Counted from the first letter of the stretch, positions 10,044 to 22,269 are shown. The stretch is 64,000 nucleotides of DNA from Neocallimastix lanati (nom. inval.) (GCA_016946835.1 JACVTC010000097.1:251001-315000); one strand, 5' to 3'. Notes: generated by a model from the letters alone, not told the origin. A program made the numbers and translations.

Positions 10044-10126
10044 TTCTTGAAGATCCACAAACAGGAAAACTCCTTAAAAGAAATGTTCATAAAAAAAGTT
10101 TTCCCTTATGTACTACAAGAAAATGA
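10040..10126 (+). pseudogene. Integrase C-terminal (GPY/F-like) tail fragment
   Basis: In another frame just after the RNase H ORF, the sequence reads VLEDPQTGKLLKRNVHKK and then stops. This resembles the tail of Ty3/gypsy integrases, where a residue ladder ending LKRxVHxxxLKPY follows the GPY/F module. The integrase HHCC and DDE core are missing, so a second large deletion joined RNase H to this tail. The purine-rich AAGGGCCGAGAAA (10156-10168) just before the right LTR is the candidate polypurine tract. Confidence 0.6.
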
Positions 10127-10169
10127 TACAACTTCAAGGGACGAAGTTGACTCTTAAGGGCCGAGAAAT

Positions 10170-11272
10170 TGATAAATAACAAAATTATTAAATTAAAATA
10201 AATAATAAAAAAACAAATTCTGTCTAACTTAACCCAAAAATTAATCCATTCTAAACAAAAAATTAAATCCATATTTAAGAAAAATTAATTAAATAAAAAT
10301 AATTAAAATAAAATATTAATAATTTAATTAATCATTAATAATTTTAATTAAAAACTAAAATAAATTAATAAATAATATTTTTCTAAAACAACAAATAAAC
10401 AAAATAATAAACAAATTTAATAAATTATAAATAACAAATAAACAAACTTATAAACATCTCAAAATTAAAATTAACTAGTTAAATAATTTTTTAAGTTACT
10501 TTTATTTAAAATAATGATTATTTTATTTATTTTATAACTCAACTTTTATAAACAAATTGTAATTAAAATAACATTTTAAAACTCATCTTTATCAACATTT
10601 TAATTGTAAATATTGTTTAATTTAATAATAAATTATTCTTTATTTCTCTTTTATTAATTTTATTATTTTTAATGTAAATAGTTTAAAATCAAAGAAAAAT
10701 ATAAAAACATGTAAATATTTCTTATAAATTATTCTTTATTATTAATTATTTAATAAATTATTATAAATATTTTATTAGTTTTAATAATCAAAAGTATGAT
10801 TATTAATTATTTAATAAATTATTATAAATATTTTATTAGTTTTAATAATCAATTTTTTATGATTATTAATTATTTAATAAATTATTATAGATATTTTATT
10901 AGTTTTTAATAATCAATTTTTTTTATGATTATTAATTATTTTGATAAATTATTATATATTTTATTAGTTATTAATAATCAATTTTATTATTAAAATTTAA
11001 AATAAATTAGTATAAATAATAAATATTTCATTTTATTATTTTATTAGTTTTTAACAATTATTTTATTAATTTAAACAAAATTAATTATTAAATAAATAAA
11101 GATTAATATTAAAATAAAAATAAATTTTTTTTAATAAAACATTTTTGTGTTTAATAATAAAACATATTTATTTTTTTTAAATTCCTTAAATCAATTTTTA
11201 TTCAGTATTTATCCTTTTATTCACTTCTGCAAAATTTAATTTTTGTAGATTAAGAATATTAGGTATAAATCA
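10170..11272 (+). repeat. Right LTR of element 2 (1103 bp)
   Basis: It is nearly identical to 5177-6216 apart from a few base changes near 10310 and one additional tandem unit of about 60 bp within 10740-10980 (four copies instead of three). Confidence 0.92.
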
Positions 11273-11439
11273 AAAAAATTATAGAACGACCAAATAATGT
11301 TATTTTTGTTAGAATTAACAAAAATTATTCTAACCTATAATACTTTTTTTTATTCTTATTCATCGAAATAATAGATAATACTTATAATAATGAAAATATT
11401 AACCCAACTTTAAATTAAATTAATTGATTGAAAAATCAA

Positions 11440-12090
11440 AAGACAGCACAACTGAAAGGAAAACTCAAAAAAAAAGTTACCTAGAAAAATACAAATGCAA
11501 ACTGATTGTGAATCTTATGACATAATCAAAGATTTAAACTCCATTTAATTGCAATATTACAATGGGGCAATTATTAAATATTTCTCCAAAGGCTCGTTCA
11601 CAAGTAAAAACCCAAGATCTTAAATTGGAGAAAAATACAACAAAAATTTCTAATGCAGTTGATAATATGTGCGCTACGATAGTGGTTGTTAATAATATCG
11701 ACCACTCTTACATAAGTAAAAGCCACGAACCCAAAAGAAGATGACATTGCAATAGATGACTTAACTGTTAACGGTATTCGAAGGAAAGCACTAATTGATT
11801 CATGTAGTAATCTAAGTATAATTACTAAACAATTCTAAGATAAACTACCTAATATTTATAAGCCCATTGGAATAAATCAATGACGAATTCGTTTTGGCAA
11901 CCATAAATAATGATTATTCTGAGGATTTTGTTTTTCAAATCCCAGTTGTCATTAATAACTTTAAAAATTTTATTAACTTGCAAAAATAATTTACAAAGAA
12001 GATCCATTTTATGATATTCTTATTAATTTAAAAACTCAAGTGGATAACAAATTATTTATTCATCCAATATTATACTCATTATGTCAATTC
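11440..12090 (+). pseudogene. Decayed protease region of a third LTR retroelement
   Basis: A 60-codon open stretch (11562-11744) contains GQLLNISPKARSQ, typical of the segment just before the protease in Ty3/gypsy-like polyproteins. After a stop, the next reading continues with a degraded aspartic protease motif, ALIDSCSNLSIITK, in which the usual D(T/S)G is altered to DSC. Further remnants read EDPFYDILINL. Several stops and frameshifts break it. It is not the same family as element 2, whose protease reads differently, and no LTRs are visible. It lies just right of element 2, so it would have been near the tRNA before those insertions. Confidence 0.65.
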
Positions 12091-12184
12091 AATAATATAT
12101 ATTTAAATATAACCAAATGATATCAATACCTTATTGTTAATTATATGATAATTCTTTATATTAAACAAAAAAAAAATTATATAT

Positions 12185-12360
12185 ATAAATATAAAGCTGA
12201 AATATGAATATAAAGTACAGATTGAATAAAAATAAAATAAAATAAATAATGAAATGATAAAAAGGATTAAAGTATTGATAAAAATAAAATAAAATAAAAT
12301 AAATAATTGAGAAATGAATAGAAAATATAGATTGAATAGAAAATAAAACAAAATAAAATA
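12185..12360 (+). repeat. Dispersed AT-rich repeat, second locus
   Basis: Three units resemble 1-220: GCTGAAATATGAATATAAAG at 12194-12213 followed by TACAGATTGAAT and AAAAT repeats, then a GATTAAAGTATTGATAAAAA unit, then a third variant. This family brackets the tRNA/LTR block at both ends. Confidence 0.45.
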
Positions 12361-12826
12361 ATAATTAAAATATTAAAAATATATTTTATCTATATTAATT
12401 TTAATTCTAATTTTATATTATTGAATATAAAAATTATCTTAAAATAAAATAATGATATATTACATAATAATATCTGATATATAAGCATTTGTTGCATTTC
12501 ACAATATGACTTTTATATTGTAATGTAATGTAATGAAATTTTTTGATATTTTTTAATTCAATTATATATAAATAATAATTTTTTTTTTTTTTTTATATTT
12601 TTTAATACGATTATATATATATAATAAATAAATTATTATCAGATTTAGAAATAAATAAAAATGTGTTAATTATTGAAAAAATAAAATATTTTAAAAATTT
12701 TCCTAAATTAATGTATTAATAAAAATATAATAATCTATATATTCATTATAAAGTTATTTCGAACTTGCCTATTGTAAATCCTGAATATATAATTAAAATT
12801 TATAGTAAAATTAGGTGTGAAACAAC

Positions 12827-12920
12827 TAATAATGGCCAATTTTTGAAATTTTTAGAATATTTTTTTTAAAAAAAAAAAAAAAGAAACTATTTAAAAAATT
12901 ATAAAAATTGGCCATTATTA
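12827..12920. repeat. Foldback (MITE-like) inverted repeat
   Basis: TAATAATGGCCAATTTTT (12827-12844) is perfectly complementary to 12903-12920. The inner sequence also pairs largely (T-run with A-run), so the whole 94 bp forms one long hairpin. It could be a small foldback transposon; a TA flanks each arm. Confidence 0.6.
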
Positions 12921-13061
12921 TAGTATTATAGAACATATAACAATAATGTATTAGAATTAGAATAAATAATTTATTTTCAAAAGACCTTCTTTTTATAAAT
13001 TAATATATGTATTAAAACAAGAACCTTTATCTTATAATGATTACAAAAGGAAAAGCGCAAG

Positions 13062-13115
<54 letters not shown>

Positions 13116-13260
13116 TAATAAAAAATAAAAAAGATTATCAGAATTATATCTTAAAAATTATTATTATTATAAATTCATAATTTTGTAAAATTATGATATT
13201 TTTTAAAATTTCAATATATAAAAAAAAATATTAAAATATATTTTTATCCTTAAATATTTC

Positions 13261-13303
<43 letters not shown>

Positions 13304-14397
13304 TTTATTATTATTCTTATTGTTTCATTTTTATTAAAAACTTTTATATTTACATTATTAATTTTATGAAAACTATTGATAAGCATAAAAAGTTATAAAA
13401 AAAAATTTTTTTTCTAAACTTTGACTTAAATATTTCATTTTTAAAAGAATATTTTTATTTATATATTTATTTTAAAGAATTTAAAACTTTTAACTTTTAT
13501 AATTTTTTTTTAATGAATATTTTTTTTTATACTTTTAAGAATTTTTAAAAAATATATATATATATAAATATATATATATAAGAATATTTAAAGAAATTTT
13601 TTTTCTTATATTTTTAAGATATATATTCCTTTTTTATTTTTTATTTTTTATTTATTTTTTTTTTTTTTATTAAATATTTTTATAGATTTCAAGAATATTT
13701 GATTATTTTTTTTTTTTTTTAAAAATATTTAAATATATGAAATTTTCTTAAATATTTTATTTTTATATAATATTTTATATTTAAAATAATATTTTATTTT
13801 TAAATAATATTTTTTATAATAATATTTTATTTTTAAATAATATTAAAAAACAAGTTAAAAAGATGAAAACTAGATAACAAAATATTCAACAAAAATAACA
13901 AAAACAAATTTTAATAAATATGTTTTTTTTTGTCTTTTTTTTTTTTTAATCTTTTTTATCAATTTCATGAATATTTTATTTATTTTGTTTTTTAAATATA
14001 TTATATATTGAAAATTTCAAAAATATTTTATTTGTAACGAATATTTTTATATTTTTATTTTTTTTTTTTTTAAATAAATATAAAAAGAATAATAGAAATA
14101 TTTTAATAAATAATATCTAATTTGATATTATTTATTAAAATTATGAAATGCCACATTTCCAAAATGTAACTTTCCAAAATTCAAATCTCCAATAAAAAAT
14201 TAAATGTTTAATATAAATAATGTATAAGCCACATTATAATAATATAAAATTGTTTAATTTAGAATAATTTTGTTAATTTTTTTTTTTTTTTCTTTTGTAA
14301 AATCGAATTATTAAATCTTTTTTGTAAAATAGGAATTATTATAAATCCTAAATAACCTGATTCTTTAAAATAAGATTAAATATAATTTTCAAAAAAG

Positions 14398-14433
<36 letters not shown>

Positions 14434-14476
14434 TAGTAATACCAAAAAATAAAAAAATAATATAAATATTCTTAAA
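12921..14476. other. AT-rich stretch upstream of the glycosyltransferase
   Basis: I see no gene. It contains poly(A) at 13067-13108, (AAT)n at 13260-13303, T-rich runs with repeated AATATTTTATTTTTAAAT near 13760-13850, and (AAT)n at 14399-14432, about 45 bp before the ATG. Promoter elements cannot be told apart from the background. Confidence 0.5.
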
Positions 14477-15469
14477 ATGTTAGTGAAAAAATTTAATAAT
14501 ATTTATAAAAAATTATTATTATGCTTTATTTTTTTTGGTTTATTTCAATTTATAAATTGTGATAATAATGATGTGAATAAGGACAAAAGTATAGATAATA
14601 TAAATAAACGAGGAAAACCAAAAGAAATAAAAGTATCTATTATTATGCCAACATACAATTCAGCTGAATTTATCGAGCGATCATTAAAATGTGCACTCAA
14701 CCAAACTCTTAAAGAAATTGAAATTATAGTGATAGATGACCATTCTACTGATAATACATTAGATATTTTAAAGAAATATGAAAAAGATACTCGTTTAAAA
14801 ATTATTTCTTTAAATCAAAATCGAGGTTCTGGGGTAGCTAGAAATCTTGGATTAGAATTAGCTGTAGGTAAATTCATTGGATTCATTGATAGTGATGATT
14901 ATGTTGATGAAAGATTCTTTGAATTTTTATACAAATATTCAAAGGATGTGGATGTGGTAATTGGTATCTTCGTTGATAGTACAAATCTTTCTGATAAATA
15001 TTCTCATCACCGTAAATTTAAAAGCTACGGTGCTAATTATGACAGTATTTGGAGTAGAGATGTTATAAATAAAAATCATATTCGTTACCCTACTGATGGA
15101 AAAATAGGAGAAGATGTCAAATTTAGAAAAAGTTTTATGGCTACAAAACCAAGAACATTTAATGCCCCTGATGAAGGAATTTATTATTATTATAAGAGAA
15201 GGGAAGGCTCTCAAATGAATTTTAAAGGAGACTACATTAAAAAATTAAGTGAAAGTAATAAGGAAGGAGTAGAAAAAATTGAAAATGATGAAAATCTTAA
15301 ATTATTAACTAAAGAAAACCATTTAATAAAATACGTAACAATTATTGCAGTACCTCTCGTTGGTTTAACTGGAGTTTTAACAATAGCCGCATATATATAT
15401 AAAAAATCAAGATACATAAGATTGAATGAAGCTAGTGAATTAAATAGTATCATTGAATCAATTAATTAA
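14477..15469 (+). CDS. Membrane-anchored family GT2 glycosyltransferase
   Basis: The intact single-exon ORF encodes 330 residues. Residues 1-28 form a signal peptide (Lys-rich start, hydrophobic LLLCFIFFGLFQFIN, Cys28). Residues 52-250 are a GT-A fold of the GT2 (WcaA-like) type: KVSIIMPTYN at 52-61, the nucleotide-binding DDHSTD (87-92), NRGSGVARNLGLELAVGK (115-131), the metal-binding IDSDD (137-141) and a GED motif (211-213) with the likely catalytic base. A hydrophobic segment at 286-308 followed by KKSRYIR predicts a type I membrane protein with the catalytic domain in the ER/Golgi lumen or outside. It would transfer a sugar from a nucleotide-sugar donor; donor and acceptor cannot be read. 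The resemblance to bacterial GT2 enzymes makes ancient transfer possible, but this is inference. Coding GC is clearly higher than in the flanks. Confidence 0.92.
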   Translation: MLVKKFNNIYKKLLLCFIFFGLFQFINCDNNDVNKDKSIDNINKRGKPKEIKVSIIMPTYNSAEFIERSLKCALNQTLKEIEIIVIDDHSTDNTLDILKKYEKDTRLKIISLNQNRGSGVARNLGLELAVGKFIGFIDSDDYVDERFFEFLYKYSKDVDVVIGIFVDSTNLSDKYSHHRKFKSYGANYDSIWSRDVINKNHIRYPTDGKIGEDVKFRKSFMATKPRTFNAPDEGIYYYYKRREGSQMNFKGDYIKKLSESNKEGVEKIENDENLKLLTKENHLIKYVTIIAVPLVGLTGVLTIAAYIYKKSRYIRLNEASELNSIIESIN

Positions 15470-16136
15470 TAACTTGTTTTTATAATTTATTTTTCAAAAA
15501 ACAATATTCTTTTTTTTTTGGTATAACAAATATTAACAAATTTGAAAATATGAATAAGGATTAACTATATATAAATATTATAATTAATTTAAAATTTAAA
15601 ATAATTATTTTTATCATAAGATAAAATATATTAATTTTAAATTTTTATTTTTGTTTTTATTTTTATTTTTTATTTTTTATTTTTATTTTTTTATTTTTAT
15701 TTTTATTTTTATTTTTATTTTTATCTTAATGTATGTATAAAATTAAATGAATGTTAAGAAAATATATATATATCAATATATTTATATTTATAATCAATTA
15801 CTTTAATTGTTTAGAATTATATGTAGAATTTTTTTTTTTTTTTTATAGAAGCAAATGATGGATATTACGTATACATGCATAATAATTTTTTAGAATAATT
15901 AGAATATATTAATAATTAAAATAAATAAAATCATAATTAATATTAAAAATATATATAAATACATATTTATGTATATTTATGTACATATATACATATATAC
16001 ACTTATGTATTATTTGAAAGTAATGTATTTCAGATATTGTGGCGTTTAGAAAATTTTAATACATAAATAAATAAATTGTAATAAACAAAAAATTAGATAA
16101 AATAATATGAATAAATATATAATGTAGTTATTAAGT

Positions 16137-16230
16137 AGTTATTATTATTATTATTATTATTATTATTTATTATTATTATTATTATTATTTATTATTATTA
16201 TTATTATTATAATAATAATAATAATAATAA
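16137..16230. repeat. (ATT)n/(AAT)n hairpin-forming microsatellite
   Basis: About 70 bp of TTA repeats, with TTTA interruptions, is followed directly by AAT repeats. The two arms are complementary, so the tract is both a microsatellite and an inverted repeat. Confidence 0.75.
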
Positions 16231-17275
16231 TTATTAATAATTATTGATAATTAATTATTATATATTAAAATATATTATTTTATCTAATTTATTTATTATT
16301 ATGTAATTTATTAAAGTATATTTATTTTTATGTTTGTGTGTTTATTTTATGTTGTATAAATTTATGTCAACAATTCATTTTAAATATTTTGTGTAACTTG
16401 TATATATGTAATAAATGATATAAAACAAATATAATATTAATATATTTAATAATTATTAAATATTAAATCTATATCTTAATAATAATTTTTAAAATAATAT
16501 CTTATTTAAATTATATATTAACATATATTCTATAATATATTAATTACATATAAAACTTTAAACTATTAATTATAATGAAATCATAAAATCATTTATTATA
16601 TATTATATTATAATTAAAGATATAGAAATTATTTATTATTTTATTTATAATAATATATATTTTAGTATATTTTAATATTTATTTTTACACTAAATTTATT
16701 TATATTTAAAATATTATATAATTAAAATTAAAATTATTATAGTTTTATTTTTAAACATGTGTTATTTCAATTATATTCAAAAAAAAAAAAAAAAAAAAAA
16801 AACTACTAATAATCCATAATTATAATAATAAAGATTTGGTAAAATAATAATAATTATTAACAAAGAATAATAAATTAGAGTTAGACTATAAAAAAACGGT
16901 CAGTGCACATAAAAGTATTCATGTGATATAAGTTCTATATAAAATATATAGTATAAATAAATTTTGAAATATATAATACTGATATTGATATTGATATTGA
17001 TATCGATTATTAATATATTGTTGACACTAATAAAATTTGAACTATTGCTAAATGGAACGATTTTAGTTATAAGTAATTAGTTATTTTTAATATGTTCTAA
17101 AAAATACAAGAAAATTGTCATAATTATTTTTTTTTTTTGTGCATAATTTTTTTTTTTAATATAAATAACAAATATTTTTTCAGGGTCTATAAGCGATTAG
17201 TTCGAAATGTGGCCTAATAACATTATTATTATTATGATTATTATCCATTTCATTATAACATAATTTATTTATTTA

Positions 17276-17425
17276 TCTTTTTTTTTTTTTTTTTTTTATT
17301 ATTTGTTTGTTTTGTTTTTTATTTATTTATCTTTTTTTTTTTATTATTATTATTATTTGTTTGTTTTGTTTTTTATTTATTTATCTTTTTTTTTTTTTTT
17401 ATTTGTTTGTTTTGTTTTGTTTTGT
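17276..17425. repeat. T-rich minisatellite, three units
   Basis: Three copies of a unit of about 50-60 bp share the order ATCTTTTTTTT, ATTATTATTTGTTTG, TTTTGTTTTTTATTTATTT. Unit lengths differ through T-run and ATT-run slippage. Confidence 0.7.
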
Positions 17426-18203
17426 TTTGTTATTCTATGTTTTTCTAATAAAAAAAATTTTTTTTATAATACCAAACACTATATTAACTTTTATATTAGG
17501 AAAAAAAAATTTTTTTTTTGAAAACATTAGATATACTTTTTTCAAAATCACAGTGTTAAATTAATTAGCATAATTACAAAATTGTTACTAGAAAGAAAGA
17601 TTTACATTTATTTTTTTTTTTTAAAGTGTTTATATTCAATTCATCTATATATTTATATAAAATTATATTTATATTCTTTGTTGATAATTTGTTCTTTTCC
17701 TCGATTGGTTTCACTAATTTCAACCTTAATGTCTTCTTCCAATTTTACTTTAAATTTTTAATTAAATTTCCTGAAAAGAATATTTAAATTTATATACATT
17801 AAAAAGTGTGTGAAATTTTATAATTTATTTTTTTTAAATTTAAAAAATAAAAATATTAAATTTATTTGTTATTAATATAAATTATTTATATATTAATATT
17901 TATCTATTAATAAATGAATATTAATTATTCAAATTTATTTTTTTTTAATTATTTATTATTTATTTATTTAAAATGTATAAAAAATGTTAAAATAGTGTGG
18001 CGTAAGACTACAATTTATACAAGCCATTTTCCAAAATACCCTTTCCCATGATATATTTACTACCATATTATTAGAAAATTGTATATATTTATAAAAAATA
18101 TATATATAATATATATATATTAGAAGTTTATTGATTAATAAAAGAATTAAAAAAAAAAAAATCTTTTTAATATTTTAATGATATGTTTTTTTTTTTTTTT
18201 TTT

Positions 18204-18405
18204 TTCCATTATCAAATAATATCCATGGAATTAATTAAGTTTAGGGGCTTAACGAAATTCCTAAATTATAATTATAATCATATATAAAAAAAAAAAAAAT
18301 TTTTAAACTTTTTTTTTTTATTCCATTATCAAATATTATCCATGGAATTAATAAAGTCACGGGACTTACCAATATTTTTAAATTATAATAAAAATCTTAT
18401 AAAAA
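18204..18405. repeat. Tandem duplication, about 117-bp period
   Basis: TTCCATTATCAAATAATATC at 18204 recurs as TTCCATTATCAAATATTATC at 18321. Both are followed by CATGGAATTAAT, AAGT and a G-rich GGG(G/A)CTTA(A/C)C segment. The copies differ at several positions, so the duplication is not recent. Confidence 0.7.
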
Positions 18406-18411
18406 TATATA

Positions 18412-18532
18412 TATATAACTTTTTTATTATATTTTTAAAATATATATATACTTTTTTATTATATTTTTAAAAAATATATATACTTTTTTATTATATTTTT
18501 AAAATATATATACCTTTTTTATTATATTTTTA
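18412..18532. repeat. AT minisatellite, four units
   Basis: Four units of about 30-35 bp combine CTTTTTTATTATATTTTTAA with AATATATATA, differing in TA-repeat length. Confidence 0.7.
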
Positions 18533-18689
18533 ATTTATTTATCCCAAGAAGTTATTGTAATAATATACTTATAAATAAATTATTATATCATTAACAAAGC
18601 AAGAAAGAATAAAAATAAATAAAATATATAAAATAATAAACTAATTAATTTCAATATTAAGAATTTGAGTATAGATAATAATTCTGAAA

Positions 18690-18839
18690 GAATATATCTA
18701 GATTCTTACAGAATGATATGTTTTTCCAGTTTTTATTCTGGTGGTTAGTACTCGGGACTAAGAAAAATAAGATTTCTGGATTGACCCCGCAATTTACCTC
18801 CTGAATTTATATGGGGAGCATTTTTCATCCTCCCATGGT

Positions 18840-18878
<39 letters not shown>

Positions 18879-19218
18879 TTTTCTATAAATGACGTTGGTT
18901 GTTCGCTTTACTATGGTAAGTATTCCTGTTGCTAGATTATACAGAGAGAGAGCATTTGATCTATGAGAGGATTAGTGTAGTTATTCCTCCCTCGATGATG
19001 GTTGGTCCAAGAGTTCAATGAAAAGAAAGCCCCATCGTATAAAGCAACATTTAGGGGAATGTCTTTTCATATTAGCCTTGCTTAGAGAGAGATACTCGCC
19101 GACACCAAAAAGGTATATCAAAGAATCCAATGAGTGTCTAATTCGTTTAAGGGAGAAACCGAAGAACCTATTGCCCTCCCCTCTTGTTAATCCCAATCCA
19201 AAAAAAAAAAAAAAAAAA
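18690..19218 (+). mobile_element. Compositionally distinct island, possible SINE or retrocopy
   Basis: This is about 500 bp with far more G and C than its surroundings. Near 18733-18795, GGTGGTTAGTACTCGGGACT resembles a tRNA D arm/A box and GGATTGACCCC a degenerate B box about 35 nt later. An internal TTTTC/poly(T) run occupies 18839-18882, and the right end is an A-run (19199-19218), as in a tRNA-derived SINE. Alternatively the stretch from 18883 to 19198 is a minus-strand retrocopy whose poly(A) is the T-run. No target duplication was found and no protein family is recognised in the short ORFs on either strand (around 18981-19224). Confidence 0.4.
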
Positions 19219-20190
<972 letters not shown>

Positions 20191-20399
20191 CAAATATAAT
20201 AATAATAAAAGTAATAATAATAAAATAGAAATGACTAACCATCATCAATGGTACTTTATCCTACCAATACAATATAATTTTTTTTTTTTTTTTATTAAGA
20301 TGCTATTGCCAATTTTAATCTTTATTTATTTCTTCATTTATTAATTACATAATTTTTTTTTTTTTTATAAAAAGCTCCCAATTAATAAAAAAAAAAAAA

Positions 20400-22214
20400 A
20401 AATAAAAATAAATATTATTTGTCCAATTAGAGCATAATAATATTTAAAATAGTAAAGTTGAAATAAAAAAATAACATCTTTGAATTTAGTGATATTCTTT
20501 TTCTTAATTTTCTTGTGGAGCACCGGTGATTTTTTTTTTTTTTTTGACCAAGAATAACATGGCATGGAAAGGGATATGGTTTAGGAGATCTTTTTAAATA
20601 ATACATTTAGAATTTCACCATTTACAAAAGCATTTTATTTGAAAAGAAACATAAAAGCCAGCAATTGGAAAATACTTGAAGATCACGAGATAAGGCATAA
20701 ACACGAACGGTTGAGTTCCTTTTGATATAATTTTTATTATTTTTTTTTTCTTCTTTTCAATGTTAAGATAAATCTTCCTTATTTGAGGAATCAGAATCGA
20801 ATATATCACAACAATGTAGTGTTAATTAAGAATTGTACATTCTTAGAATTTTTTTTTTGTTTTGTTTGAACCAAAGAGTGGAGCACAATATAATGCTTTG
20901 CTAATAATACATGATGGAATTGATAGATCTTTTAATGGAACTTTATTATTGGATAAAAAAAAAAAAACTAGAGAAAGAAAATTTAAGGATTTTCTAACTT
21001 TAGTATTTCTATAAGTGATAAATAGGCTCAAGGGAAAGATCATTACTGAAGGGAATACCTAAGTAAATATATACAGATGCTTTAGGGATAGAATACATAC
21101 CAAAGGTGAAATGTACGTTCTTCATAACCAAGAATAATAAAGCATAATTTGGGGGGTTTAATAACCATGGTAGCCTATTTATTGATACCAAACCAAAAGA
21201 CATTTCATTTTTATTAGCCCAACAAAAAAAAAAAAAAAAACATGACGAAGTAGAGCCTTCATTTTTCTTTCACTAGGCGCTATTAGAACAATATCATCAG
21301 CAAAAAAAAAAAGACCACCACAATATTTTTTTTTTTTTTTTTGATTACCAATACGAACACCATATTTATCACAATTATTTAAAAGTATTCATTAATGAAT
21401 AAATTAAATAAAATTGATGATAATGAGCAACCTTGTCTAACCCCAAGATGAATAGGAAATTCATTTGATAACATGTCAAGGTAACGAGCTCTAGCTTTGG
21501 AAGTTAAGGTAGAGCTTAGAAATGAAATCAAAACATTTGTCAAGAATATCAAGATGAAAGAATTTTTTTTAAGAATGTTGAAAAAAATGGGAACAGAATC
21601 AAAGGCTTTTTTTTTTCAAATCAAGAAAAGCTACATATTTGAATTAATCTAGCAGGTGAATATTTCTTATTATGACTGCTTAACCATTTTTTAATTCCAT
21701 TTCAAAGAAAGCATTTAAAGGAGCTTCAGGTCATCTATATTAAGGAAAGTAAATATTGGCAATAAAACATTTTTGATTCCAAAAATGACGTCAGACCAAC
21801 CGATATAATGTAAGTGTAGTTGGCATTTTCATCAGCATAAAAACAAGAAATTATGAAAACCGATATATAAATCTCTCATTCTAGAGATTTTTTTTGAATT
21901 AGCACGAAAGAAAAAAAAATTGTAACCAAAAAAATAAAAAAAATAAAAATAAAAAATAAAAAATAAAAAATAAAAAATAAAAGGAGAAATTCCCTTTTAG
22001 AGAGGAATTTAACTTTTTTTTTACCAGTTTTCTTGAAAGCATATACATACAGGTTTAAATAATGAATTTAAATACATACATAACACATAACACATAACAC
22101 CATCTTTCTTTTTTCAGAATTCCAACCATTTTTATTCTATTCCAGCTAGAGTATAAATTTGAAGAAAGAAGGGCCTTGAATATAAATGACATGAATAGAT
22201 TTCTCTGAGCATAC

Positions 22215-22269
<55 letters not shown>

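Larger units (their letters stand above)
5177..11272 (+). mobile_element. Ty3/gypsy-type LTR retrotransposon 2, RT and integrase deleted
   Basis: This roughly 6.1-kb element has long LTRs (5177-6216 and 10170-11272, TG...CA ends), a structured leader, Gag, a -1 frameshift signal, a protease and an RNase H remnant. The order protease then RNase H, followed by a GPY/F-like integrase tail fragment next to the right LTR, matches Ty3/gypsy. Reverse transcriptase and the integrase core are missing. With element 1 removed, five A flank it on the left (2161-2165) and at least five A on the right (11273 onward), consistent with a 5-bp target duplication 10-14 bp from the tRNA-Ala 5' end. A-runs make that duplication hard to prove. 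Confidence 0.88.
15470..18203. other. AT-rich intergenic region with tandem repeats
   Basis: I see no gene. It contains TTTTTA repeats (15640-15730), an (ATT)n run turning into (AAT)n at 16137-16230 that can fold into a long hairpin, GATATT repeats at 16979-17004, and a T-rich minisatellite at 17276-17425. Confidence 0.55.

Noticed and set aside
12103-12351. 82-codon minus-strand hydrophobic frame
   Set aside because: Phe/Ile/Tyr-rich translation of the AT-rich dispersed repeat; no start context or domain.
14939-15453. Two antisense frames within the glycosyltransferase gene
   Set aside because: Shadows of the clearly coding plus-strand GT2 frame.
17180-17220. TTCGAAATGTGGCC after a T-rich tract ending CAG, like a tRNA T arm or splice acceptor
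   Set aside because: No tRNA fold and no coding exon downstream.
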